A stretch of DNA of 64,000 bases, from NCBI GenBank assembly GCA_036310845.1, contig JAXJRB010000203.1:1-64000 (forward strand), given 5' to 3'. This document shows, one piece after another, positions 27,852 to 36,069 of this stretch (the stretch's first letter is position 1; each line of letters opens with the position of its first letter). Below the pieces are notes generated by a model. It did no database searches. It saw only the letters and a program-made list of their open reading frames with translations, and was not told the DNA's origin. The position numbers and the translations under genes are program-made. Source of the stretch: COE1 sp036310845 (lineage in GTDB: Bacteria > Bacillota > Clostridia > Lachnospirales > Lachnospiraceae).

Positions 27852-29108
27852 CTACATAATCTTCTCTATTATTTCTCTTTCATATTTGTCCCGATGCTTT
27901 GCAAACTCCTCATCATCCACCACGTATTCTCCATGGGCAATCTCATTCACATATTTGTACGGTATCATGCATCTGTCCTGTACTTGTCTTTGATACCATT
28001 CATACTCAATATCAATATGTCCTATATCTAGTGCCCAATAACCTTCCTTTGCCAAATCATATGCTAACACCGTTGCTGTCGGTCCTAAAGCAATTAATAT
28101 CAGCTTATCTTTTCCATATTTTTTAGCAGTTTCGAAAATATCATCATACTTAGAAAAAGCATTTTCGCTTGGAGCAAGTATACGTAGCACAGTAGACGCA
28201 TCCGCCAGCAAATCATTACCAACTCCCAGTCTTGTTTTATCTCCCTCTACAACTAAAACATCCTGTCCGTTCCAAATTCGCTTAATCTGCTCAAATCTAT
28301 CTCTCGCTTTTTCTTTATCCAGGTAAATAATATATGGTCTTGTAAAATACGCATTATAGTACTTTCTATCCATATCCAATAAGGCATATTGTTGTTCTCT
28401 TATCTCTTTTGTTAAATAGTGGCGAATATCTCCTTGTGCCTTTTCTGTATACTGATTCAATGTCCCATAATTATCTGCAATTGCAATTAATATATTCTCA
28501 TCCCTAGACTGAAGCACTTCCTTCAACCTGACTGCTAACTTTTCACTTACCTCTTGATATTTTGCCCTCTTATGTAGATTTATTAACTCAAATTCACCAT
28601 CACCAAATCTACAAATTGACTTTTTATGCTCACATATTGCCTGAACCGTTTCTTCCGCAGATGCCACTTGTGGAATCTGTATCTCTCCTCGTTTCACCTC
28701 ATCTAATAACTCATATCTCACATTATCCAAAAACGGTTTGACTTCATTACTATAAAGATAAGTCAGCACTTCCATCCTCCACGAATTTCTTTCTAGTGCA
28801 TCCCAATACCTGCTCTCACATGCATCAGTCAAAGAAAAAAAATTAATAATTTTTTCTTTCGATACCCCTATCTTCATTAAATCATTACACACATTTTCGT
28901 ATTTCATTAAAGTAACAACTACGAAATCAAACTCACCTGTCAATTCCAATTGTTCCATAGTTCTAACCGGTACTCCATCCATACCTTCCAGAAACTTTTC
29001 CGCATTAGTATCAACATATCCTACTACGCAAATATTTTCCTTTTGCAAACATTTTTGAGCTATTTGATATCCAGCCCCAATCCCATATATATAAATTTTC
29101 TTTTTCAT
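27852..29108 (-). CDS. GT-D-type (DUF1792) glycosyltransferase with N-terminal Rossmann module
   Basis: 418 residues from the ATG at 29108, with AAAGGA ten bases upstream. Residues 1-95 are the shared module (KIYIYGIGAGYQIAQKCL, VGYVDTNAEKF, FVVVTLMKYENVC). The rest has the DUF1792 signatures: SICRFGDGEFELI, VLVVEGDKTRLGVGNDLL and LIALGPTATVLAYDLAKEG. DUF1792 defines the GT-D fold, known from dGT1, which extends O-glycans on the streptococcal adhesin Fap1. That supports a role in glycosylating a surface protein. Confidence 0.87.
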   Translation of the reverse strand: MKKKIYIYGIGAGYQIAQKCLQKENICVVGYVDTNAEKFLEGMDGVPVRTMEQLELTGEFDFVVVTLMKYENVCNDLMKIGVSKEKIINFFSLTDACESRYWDALERNSWRMEVLTYLYSNEVKPFLDNVRYELLDEVKRGEIQIPQVASAEETVQAICEHKKSICRFGDGEFELINLHKRAKYQEVSEKLAVRLKEVLQSRDENILIAIADNYGTLNQYTEKAQGDIRHYLTKEIREQQYALLDMDRKYYNAYFTRPYIIYLDKEKARDRFEQIKRIWNGQDVLVVEGDKTRLGVGNDLLADASTVLRILAPSENAFSKYDDIFETAKKYGKDKLILIALGPTATVLAYDLAKEGYWALDIGHIDIEYEWYQRQVQDRCMIPYKYVNEIAHGEYVVDDEEFAKHRDKYEREIIEKIM

Positions 29109-29145
29109 AAATTTTGTTCCTTTCTTACAGCCGGATAACACATAC

Positions 29146-29865
29146 TTACAAATTAAATGCTTGAGAAAGTATATAGTATATTGGATAGTATTTTCTGACT
29201 ATCATCTCAGACTCGCTTTTCATAAATAACTGATTATCTATTCGTGACGTCTCTCCTCCCATATCGTATCCAGCTACTATATCATCTATCAAACAAAACT
29301 TCGCTCCCTTACGATAACACTTTACAATCCAATCATAATCTGCCCGCATCTTATATTTCTCGTCAAAGCAATATTTCTTCAATAGACGTGTCGGTGCTAC
29401 AACACTTTGATGACAAGGCATCTTATAGTGTAGCAAACCTCTCAATACTGTATGATTATTTTTCTTGAAATCATAAACCCCTAAAGGCTTTCCGTCTTGC
29501 ATCATACATGTATTACCACAATATATTGCCTCTCCGCCTCGTTCTATCTGTTCTGCCAAAGATGACAAAGTACTTTTTTCATATAGAACATCTCCTGCAT
29601 TTACAAAGATAATATAATCTCCCTTTGCCCTCCCAATTCCCTTGTTCATCGCATTATACACGCCTGTATCCTTTTCAGAATACACTTTAATATGGGCATC
29701 ATACTTTTGTTTCATATTCTCTACAATCTCTAATGTACAATCCTTCGATTTACCATCAATAATTAAATACTCATAATCCCGATAATCCTGCACCAGTACG
29801 CTCTCCATTGTTTTTTCAATATCTGCCTGTGCATTATAGGTCACTGTAATAATCGTATATTTCAC
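29146..29865 (-). CDS. GT2 glycosyltransferase
   Basis: 239 residues starting at a GTG preceded by AGGAG. A compact GT-A domain: IITVTYNAQADIEKTMESVL, YLIIDGKSKDCT, GVYNAMNKGIGRAKGDYI and the metal-binding FVNAGDVLY (NAGD in place of DxD, as in the WcaA-like subfamily), then KMRADYDWIVKCY. It lacks the Rossmann module found in most neighbours. Sugar donor unknown. Confidence 0.9.
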   Translation of the reverse strand: MKYTIITVTYNAQADIEKTMESVLVQDYRDYEYLIIDGKSKDCTLEIVENMKQKYDAHIKVYSEKDTGVYNAMNKGIGRAKGDYIIFVNAGDVLYEKSTLSSLAEQIERGGEAIYCGNTCMMQDGKPLGVYDFKKNNHTVLRGLLHYKMPCHQSVVAPTRLLKKYCFDEKYKMRADYDWIVKCYRKGAKFCLIDDIVAGYDMGGETSRIDNQLFMKSESEMIVRKYYPIYYILSQAFNL

Positions 29866-29890
29866 AATTAACTCCTATTTTCTCTCCACT

Positions 29891-30343
29891 TTACATTTCA
29901 TTCACAATATCTTTAATTGACAACACATCACAACTACTCTTATTCTGAAGCAAGCTTTTTATTGTCTCATACTGTAAAAAGGGGGTCACAATTATGACAT
30001 CTGTCTCAGGGAAATCATCATCCGGTGTCAAAACAGGTCTATCAACAAAAACTTCACCTGCATTCCTGTCTATTACATATTCTAGCGTAAGCTCCGATTC
30101 TTTTAATTCATTCATCAATGCCTTACCCAAATCGCTCATACCATAAATAGCAACTTTCCTATATCCCTTATCCCACAAATAATCAGCAATACTTTTTTTT
30201 CCCTGTAAATTAGTCATCCACTGCAAATTTAATAAAAACATTGCATAAAACTTATTCACATTCTTCTTATTATTCTGGTTTATCTTTGCCAATATATAAA
30301 CAGTCACACCCAAGCCTATTATTAAAACGAATAATATGCCCAT
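29891..30343 (-). CDS. membrane-anchored stand-alone Rossmann module
   Basis: 150 residues. ATG after GGAGAAGTAGATT. Residues 2-20 form one membrane helix (GILFVLIIGLGVTVYILAK). A short linker leads to the shared module (residues ~60-150): VAIYGMSDLGKALMNEL, YVIDRNAGEVF, DVIIVTPFLQYETIKSLL. No catalytic domain is attached, and the module has no Tyr-x-x-x-Lys pair. It could recruit a ligand or partner to the membrane, but this is inference. Confidence 0.8.
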   Translation of the reverse strand: MGILFVLIIGLGVTVYILAKINQNNKKNVNKFYAMFLLNLQWMTNLQGKKSIADYLWDKGYRKVAIYGMSDLGKALMNELKESELTLEYVIDRNAGEVFVDRPVLTPDDDFPETDVIIVTPFLQYETIKSLLQNKSSCDVLSIKDIVNEM

Positions 30344-30371
30344 ATAATCTACTTCTCCTTCTTAAAACCAA

Positions 30372-31877
30372 TCAAGGTACTATCCATATCTGTTTGTTCA
30401 GGATTAATCCTCGCTCTTGCAAGAAATCAATTACATTTTCCCGCCCAGAGCCAAAACAGACTCCATAATAATTCTCTTTATCTATAGGTAACTCTTCCGG
30501 TTGAATTATAGGAAGTCCACAGTACTCTCCCCTCTTATTTTTATCTACAAAAGCAACTATCTCTAGTTTTGGACACAAAGTATTCAAAATCTGAAATGCA
30601 TATCCTCCCATTTTACCAGCCCCCCATAAATATATTTTACCGGAAGCCAATTCTTCTTTTATTTTCGCATGATATAAAGTTCTTCGCTGCATCCCTTCAC
30701 AAGAAAGATAAACATTAGCTAAAATACCCGCTGTCTCTGTTGCTTTGCTAATTAACTTATCAAAATCTCCTACTTCTATGCACGGTCGTCCCTGAACATA
30801 TTCATAAAATTCTGCTATTTGCTTTCTAACCTTATGTCTTGCAAAGTTTTCATTCCATGTATCAATAGCACACTCATGTATTGCTTTAACCTTTCCATTC
30901 GCATACCACTTTAGACAATTATCCAAATTATCTACAATACTTCGTAACGAAAAATCTTTACTTATAAACGCATTCTTTTCATTTATAAACACTTCCGGAA
31001 CTCCTGCGACCGGTGTTGAAACAATGCACAAGTCATAGGTCAATGCTTCTACCATGGAAGATGGAAATGACTCATTATAGCTTGTACACAGTAAACAATC
31101 GTTCTCTTCCAGTAAAGGGACAATATCGCTAACAAATCCTGTAAAAATAACTTTATCTTCTAATCCCTTATCTTTCACATACTGCACACATTCATTGGCA
31201 TATATATCATTCATATCTCCCGCAATTGTCAGAGTTATACGATATTGTTTCATACAAATTTCACATGCCTTTATTGCCATGAGCTGATTCTTATATCCGC
31301 ATAAACTCCCTAACATAAGGATATGTATTTCGTCGTTAGGATATTTTCTTTTTCTCTTTACTTCATCCCGCAATGCTACGGGACGCACACATCTGGATGT
31401 AATCCCTAACTGCCTACTCCAACGCTCCATATACATCCTAGAATCACACAGATGATAATGCGAATAAATATCACCTTGGCAACAGGCAAACTCTTCTTCT
31501 CTCAAAGAATAAATATCCATAATGTGTGGAATGTGCAGCTTTCTTGCTACTATCTCAACCGCAATATTTAACTGTACACTATGCAAAAGCGCAATCTTTT
31601 CTCTTTTTACCAGTTCCTCAACAGCTATGCTGCTCTTTATAGCACCAAGCAAATCAATATCACAAAAATTAAATGCTGTCGTATACTCTAACGCACAATG
31701 CGACATCCCATATTGTTCACACCTTCTTACATATTCTTCATTCGCTTTTCCTTGAGAATCTGAAGGTATTACAACAATTACCTCATACAAATCTGCCATC
31801 AACCTTGCCTGTTGCAATAGCAAATTTCCTGCTCCGCCAAGTCCATGTGCTATATCCAAAAAAAAAGCAATTTTCAT
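30372..31877 (-). CDS. GT4 glycosyltransferase with C-terminal Rossmann module
   Basis: 501 residues. A GT-B glycosyltransferase: N-terminal IAFFLDIAHGLGGAGNLLLQ, then HILMLGSLCGYKNQLMAIKA, and the C-terminal donor site ESFPSSMVEALTYDLCIVST with VAGVPEV. From about residue 410 comes the shared module: KIYLWGAGKMGGYAFQIL, AFVDKNKRGEYCGLPII and FGSGRENVIDFL. Six bases separate it from the acyltransferase gene upstream. Confidence 0.88.
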   Translation of the reverse strand: MKIAFFLDIAHGLGGAGNLLLQQARLMADLYEVIVVIPSDSQGKANEEYVRRCEQYGMSHCALEYTTAFNFCDIDLLGAIKSSIAVEELVKREKIALLHSVQLNIAVEIVARKLHIPHIMDIYSLREEEFACCQGDIYSHYHLCDSRMYMERWSRQLGITSRCVRPVALRDEVKRKRKYPNDEIHILMLGSLCGYKNQLMAIKACEICMKQYRITLTIAGDMNDIYANECVQYVKDKGLEDKVIFTGFVSDIVPLLEENDCLLCTSYNESFPSSMVEALTYDLCIVSTPVAGVPEVFINEKNAFISKDFSLRSIVDNLDNCLKWYANGKVKAIHECAIDTWNENFARHKVRKQIAEFYEYVQGRPCIEVGDFDKLISKATETAGILANVYLSCEGMQRRTLYHAKIKEELASGKIYLWGAGKMGGYAFQILNTLCPKLEIVAFVDKNKRGEYCGLPIIQPEELPIDKENYYGVCFGSGRENVIDFLQERGLILNKQIWIVP

Positions 31878-31883
31878 CGAATA

Positions 31884-32771
31884 TCAATACTCCCATACTA
31901 TATCTTCTTTTAAGACTTTTGCCGGAATTCCTCCTATAATACAATTATCCTTATTTATCTCTTTATTCACGATTGCATTCGTAGCAACAACGACATCATT
32001 GCCAATCACTGTTCCTTTTAATATACTGCACCCCTTCGCTAACCAGGCATGATTTCCTATTGTGATATCCCGGCTATTATTCAATCTTTCGCTTTTATTC
32101 ATATTATATATTTTATGTCCATCAGTGCTTCTAATCGTTACGTCTTGAGCAAACAAACAATCACTTCCTACAGTAATCGTTGTACCCTCACCTGCCACGA
32201 TAGATGCCTTATATACATACGTTCTTTTCCCTATATGTATCACATTATTATTATCATCTATTCGAAGTTCTGTTTTAAGAACAGATACATCATCCTCTAA
32301 TATAATATGATTATAATTTCCCGAAATGTTTGTTACCATTTTAGAAAATTCTATATTTTTACCAAATTCAATCACATTACATTTTCCTGTAACATGTTTT
32401 CTTATTAACCAGCAGTTAAATATTATTTTTAAACTCCAGTCTCGAACTAATATTACATTTGTTCTTATGAAGTTACGATGCAACCACTCCTCCAACGTTT
32501 TACAATATTTTTGCTTATCTTCCTTTAACCTGTTTAAGACAATATGTTTATCATTAGAATTAAAACAAATGATAAACATATACCTTTTCCTCTTTGCTTC
32601 GTCTGATACTGCTTCATACGATAAAACAGGTATACTATCTATTTCTTTAATCTCAGCATGATTGACATCGCAAAATGCATAAATTAAATGTTGCAAATGT
32701 ATTCGTTTCAAAAAATAGTATGTACTAACGCCTATTTTTCCTGCCCCATATAAAATAATTCTATTTTTCAT
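31884..32771 (-). CDS. hexapeptide-repeat acyltransferase with N-terminal Rossmann (PglD_N-like) module
   Basis: 295 residues from the ATG at 32771 (MKNRIILYGAGKIGVSTYYF), matching the start of a paralogue at 38772; an ATG at 32786 is possible. The module fills residues 1-100. The rest is a left-handed beta-helix acyltransferase with NVIHIGKRTYVYKASIVAGE, VGSDCLFAQDVTIRSTDGH, ITIGNHAWLAKGCSILKGT and NCIIGGIPAKVLKEDIVW. PglD is the known enzyme with this layout: its N-terminal Rossmann domain binds the UDP-sugar that is then acetylated. It overlaps the upstream gene by 11 bases. Confidence 0.85.
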   Translation of the reverse strand: MKNRIILYGAGKIGVSTYYFLKRIHLQHLIYAFCDVNHAEIKEIDSIPVLSYEAVSDEAKRKRYMFIICFNSNDKHIVLNRLKEDKQKYCKTLEEWLHRNFIRTNVILVRDWSLKIIFNCWLIRKHVTGKCNVIEFGKNIEFSKMVTNISGNYNHIILEDDVSVLKTELRIDDNNNVIHIGKRTYVYKASIVAGEGTTITVGSDCLFAQDVTIRSTDGHKIYNMNKSERLNNSRDITIGNHAWLAKGCSILKGTVIGNDVVVATNAIVNKEINKDNCIIGGIPAKVLKEDIVWEY

Positions 32772-34665
32772 CTTCCTTATATGCATATATCCATCCCATA
32801 TTACTTGCCTTATCTACACACCAATAAGAAAATCCTGCTTCTACAAAGTCTTCCAGCAATTTCTCTTTTCCTCGATAGTGCCACTCACACATAATAAAGG
32901 AAAATTCCTGTAAAAGTCTGGTTTCTACTAAATCACGGATGATATTATATTCCTCACCCTCACAATTCATTTTTATCACCAAATTCTTACCTGTGTGTTT
33001 CTCAATTAAAGGTTGCAATTCTTCCGTTGCTCTCCTTACCTCAATCCTTTGTACTTGTTCTTCTTTTTCGAGAATTAGATTCATATCTTTATATAAATCC
33101 TTCGCTTTTTCTCGCACTTCTATAATTGTGCTCTGTGCACATGACATATTCGTATTATATTTAATCTCTCTCTTTTCCGTTTCATTGCTAATTCCAAATG
33201 GATTTAATACCAAACGATCTGTTCCGATATATTCTCTTAAATTCTCTTCTGCTCTAGCATATGTATCCGGAAAAGGCTCATACATATATACTTTCTCTAC
33301 ATTCTTCATATTCAAAAAGCATAAAGCACTATCTCCTATCGAACCACCTATATCAAATACAATATCTTTTTTATTATTATTTATACCATATCGATATATG
33401 TTAGCTCCAAAAACCTCCCTTACACTCTCATACTCATCATATGAGCTAACACAAAAGTCTTTTCCTTTTATATCTAATAATAATTTTCCTGTATCAGTTA
33501 TTCCCTTAATGAAATTCTCTTTTTCAAAAAGTTCTTGTCCAAACTTAATTTTTTGATATGGCAATTCATATTTATCATGTAATTCATGTGCCACTCCCAT
33601 CGCTTCATTTAAATTGGCAATCATCAATATAATCGTATCAAATTTTTCTTTTTGAATATCAGATTGCTTACCTATTTCTTTTCCAGCATAAAAACCACTT
33701 CTACTTCTATCTACATACATTCTGACATTATATTTGTTAGCGATTTCACCTTCGTATTTCTTATAATAATTTCCTAATCCATACACTATCACTGTTTGTT
33801 TCTCTTTATCCTCTTTTCTATGATAAACACCACGGAACAAGCTTGGAAATGTGCATTTAACTTCTTCAGAGATTGCTATTTCATCTGGCAAATCAAAATT
33901 TTCTTTGTCCTCATCCATCATCATTGCCTTGACAATCTCTTCACTTCCACTATGCACTCCGGAACCATCAAACCCTATATTTTTAATAAATGAACAATAT
34001 GGATTCAAGCACAAACCACCATGTTTAATCACACTGAGCCCCCAGAACACAGCCCATGAATCAGTATATCCCTTGATGTTGCCAGCCAAAATATCCTCCA
34101 TATCATTTCCCCAAAGTGCTAACTCTTCAGAAAGTTTCATGTCTTTTTTCATACATGCAGTGATTTCATAATCAATCTCTAACTTATCCCATCTGTCTTT
34201 CCAGGTTCCCCATCCCAAAGAAGAAATACGTCCGCAGAAATACGCATCTTTCTTTTTCTCAGCCCAATCTAACGGCCAAGCATATCCGCTCACAGAATAC
34301 ACTTTTTCCTGTTCCTTATACTTGTCTAAACATTGTCTCATAAATGTCATAAAATTGGGTGTTGTAAGACAGTCATCTTCAAGAACAACTACTGCTTCAT
34401 TCTCTTGAAATACATAATTTACTCCATCCAAAATAGCTTTTCTAAGCCCTTTATTAACATCACTCAGTCTATAAACAACTTCACACCAATCTATATTTCT
34501 AATTACTTCCTTGGTCTTTTCCCATTCAACACGATGCTTTTCCAACTTCAACCCGTCTTGGAAAATATATACTTTATCTACACCAATATTTTTTTTCAAA
34601 GCCTCCAATGTCTGACCCAGATGATAACTTCTATTATACGCAAATATAATAACCCCTATCTTCAT
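32761..34665 (-). CDS. three-part protein: GT2 glycosyltransferase, Rossmann module, FkbM methyltransferase
   Basis: 634 residues. Residues 1-280 are a GT-A transferase (VIIFAYNRSYHLGQTLEAL, VVVLEDDCLTTPNFMTFM, GRISSLGWGTWKDRWD). Residues ~285-385 are the shared module (TVIVYGLGNYYKKYEGEI, MYVDRSRSGFYAGKEIG, TIILMIANLNEAM). Residues ~400-634 are an FkbM methyltransferase (IVFDIGGSIGDSALCFL, VYMYEPFPDTY, LVIKMNCEGEEYNIIRDL). Joining a transferase and a methyltransferase through the module suggests that a sugar is added and then methylated on the same protein. ATG after GGGGATTGG. Confidence 0.87.
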   Translation of the reverse strand: MKIGVIIFAYNRSYHLGQTLEALKKNIGVDKVYIFQDGLKLEKHRVEWEKTKEVIRNIDWCEVVYRLSDVNKGLRKAILDGVNYVFQENEAVVVLEDDCLTTPNFMTFMRQCLDKYKEQEKVYSVSGYAWPLDWAEKKKDAYFCGRISSLGWGTWKDRWDKLEIDYEITACMKKDMKLSEELALWGNDMEDILAGNIKGYTDSWAVFWGLSVIKHGGLCLNPYCSFIKNIGFDGSGVHSGSEEIVKAMMMDEDKENFDLPDEIAISEEVKCTFPSLFRGVYHRKEDKEKQTVIVYGLGNYYKKYEGEIANKYNVRMYVDRSRSGFYAGKEIGKQSDIQKEKFDTIILMIANLNEAMGVAHELHDKYELPYQKIKFGQELFEKENFIKGITDTGKLLLDIKGKDFCVSSYDEYESVREVFGANIYRYGINNNKKDIVFDIGGSIGDSALCFLNMKNVEKVYMYEPFPDTYARAEENLREYIGTDRLVLNPFGISNETEKREIKYNTNMSCAQSTIIEVREKAKDLYKDMNLILEKEEQVQRIEVRRATEELQPLIEKHTGKNLVIKMNCEGEEYNIIRDLVETRLLQEFSFIMCEWHYRGKEKLLEDFVEAGFSYWCVDKASNMGWIYAYKEDEK

Positions 34666-34677
34666 ATACCAATCCCC

Positions 34678-35613
34678 TTATTTTTTCTCAAGTACCGTAA
34701 TACAATCCAAACTTTTCTCTCCATACCAATCAATGACTTCTTGCTCTACAATTCGAAACCCTACACGATGCGCCATATATGCAAATACATTTTTGCCCAT
34801 AAAGCATCTTGCATGCGATGCAGTTGTAAAATCTGCTTTGTAATCTTCTTCATAATTTGAATGATGCAATAGGGCTTTTCCGCCCTTCTTTAATACTCTA
34901 TAAATATCTTTAAGATACTCATACACATCAAACAATTCAAAATGAACCATAGAATCATAAGAAAATACAGATGTATATGCATCCGAATCCAGCTTTTCCA
35001 AATTAAAACCATTGTTTTTATAATAAACAATATTATCTTTATCCTTAAATCGCTCTTTGCATATCACCATATTCTCTTCCAAAATATCTACCAATGTAAC
35101 TTTTCCCGCTTTATCAACATAATGTGGTACATGTCGCCCATGTCCGCATGCAATTTCAATCACATTATCAAGGTTTAAAGACTTGAATTTATCTAAAAAT
35201 GTACTCTCTTCGCCCCAAAATACTGCAACTGCTTTCTCATCTTCTGCATCCTCAAACCATTTGTCATTTTGCGTTGCATGATGAAAGGCACACCACTCTC
35301 TATAAAAAACATGTTGCTCTTCTTCTAACAACTTATAACACTCGTCCATCAAAAAAACTTCTACATTATTTTCTTCAATGTCACGCTTCACCGTTTTTGC
35401 AATCTGTTCATCCTCTATTGCAACCAAATATTTTCTATTCTTTTTTAATGCTTCACACAATGATATTACATTTCTACCACAACACTGCTTTATTTCTTCA
35501 TAATTACGATCTACAAAACATTCTATCCGCTCTTCTAAGCCTCTCCATTTCAAAAATTCATACATCCATTTTCCTTTATTACCTGCCCCATATATCACAA
35601 ATGAATTCTCCAT
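34678..35613 (-). CDS. SAM-dependent methyltransferase with N-terminal Rossmann module
   Basis: 311 residues; ATG after AGGAGATAGATT. Residues 1-100 are the shared module (SFVIYGAGNKGKWMYEFL, ECFVDRNYEEIKQCCGRNVI, YLVAIEDEQIAKTV). The C-terminal part is a class I methyltransferase (VIEIACGHGRHVPHYVD, VTLVDILEENMVICKERF, SVFSYDSMVHFE, LKKGGKALLHHSNYEED). Unlike the FkbM genes nearby, it resembles methyltransferase type 11/25 enzymes. Substrate unknown. Confidence 0.86.
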   Translation of the reverse strand: MENSFVIYGAGNKGKWMYEFLKWRGLEERIECFVDRNYEEIKQCCGRNVISLCEALKKNRKYLVAIEDEQIAKTVKRDIEENNVEVFLMDECYKLLEEEQHVFYREWCAFHHATQNDKWFEDAEDEKAVAVFWGEESTFLDKFKSLNLDNVIEIACGHGRHVPHYVDKAGKVTLVDILEENMVICKERFKDKDNIVYYKNNGFNLEKLDSDAYTSVFSYDSMVHFELFDVYEYLKDIYRVLKKGGKALLHHSNYEEDYKADFTTASHARCFMGKNVFAYMAHRVGFRIVEQEVIDWYGEKSLDCITVLEKK

Positions 35614-35628
35614 AATCTATCTCCTGTA

Positions 35629-36069
35629 TTACTGTACTAATTCTAGCAGTGACACTACTTTTGTAATTTCCTTCTTCAAAAGCATACCTTTGATTTCTTC
35701 CACAAATCCCATTGCTGTGATTACTACGGTTGCATCCTCTTTCACAGCATTAATATCCGCAACTGAAAGAAACGGAATCCCTTTATAATCCATACCGGAC
35801 TTTGTAATCTTGCTATCAGAGATTCCTATCACTTGAACGCCTTCTCTTATACAAAAGTCAATCAAAAAAACCGCCATATCTGATGCACCGTAAATGATAA
35901 TCTTATCAATCGCTTTTTGTTGACACTTTTCGCTAATTGTTTTCCCCTGGCTATAAAGTCTAATCCACTCTTGCGCACACTTTAAACGCATATTAGCGTG
36001 ATTTAGTTGGTCAATATATTCCTGTTCCAACATACTCCAACTATTTTTTTCTACATTCGTATTATCCAC
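35629..36069 (-). CDS. stand-alone soluble Rossmann module
   Basis: 146 residues, starting at a GTG (MDNTNVEKNSWSM). An N-terminal helix (~residues 10-40) leads to the shared module: KIIIYGASDMAVFLIDFC, IGISDSKITKSGMDYKGIPF, ATVVITAMGFVEEIKGMLLK. No catalytic domain and no membrane segment. It overlaps the stop of the asparagine-synthase-like gene by 8 bases, suggesting coupled translation; it may work with that enzyme, the only catalytic gene in this stretch that lacks its own module. Confidence 0.8.
   Translation of the reverse strand: MDNTNVEKNSWSMLEQEYIDQLNHANMRLKCAQEWIRLYSQGKTISEKCQQKAIDKIIIYGASDMAVFLIDFCIREGVQVIGISDSKITKSGMDYKGIPFLSVADINAVKEDATVVITAMGFVEEIKGMLLKKEITKVVSLLELVQ

Noticed and set aside
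34333..34860. Plus-strand open frame of 175 codons
   Set aside because: It runs antisense across two genes of the glycan operon and has a low-complexity Ile/Tyr/Phe-rich translation with no start signal.
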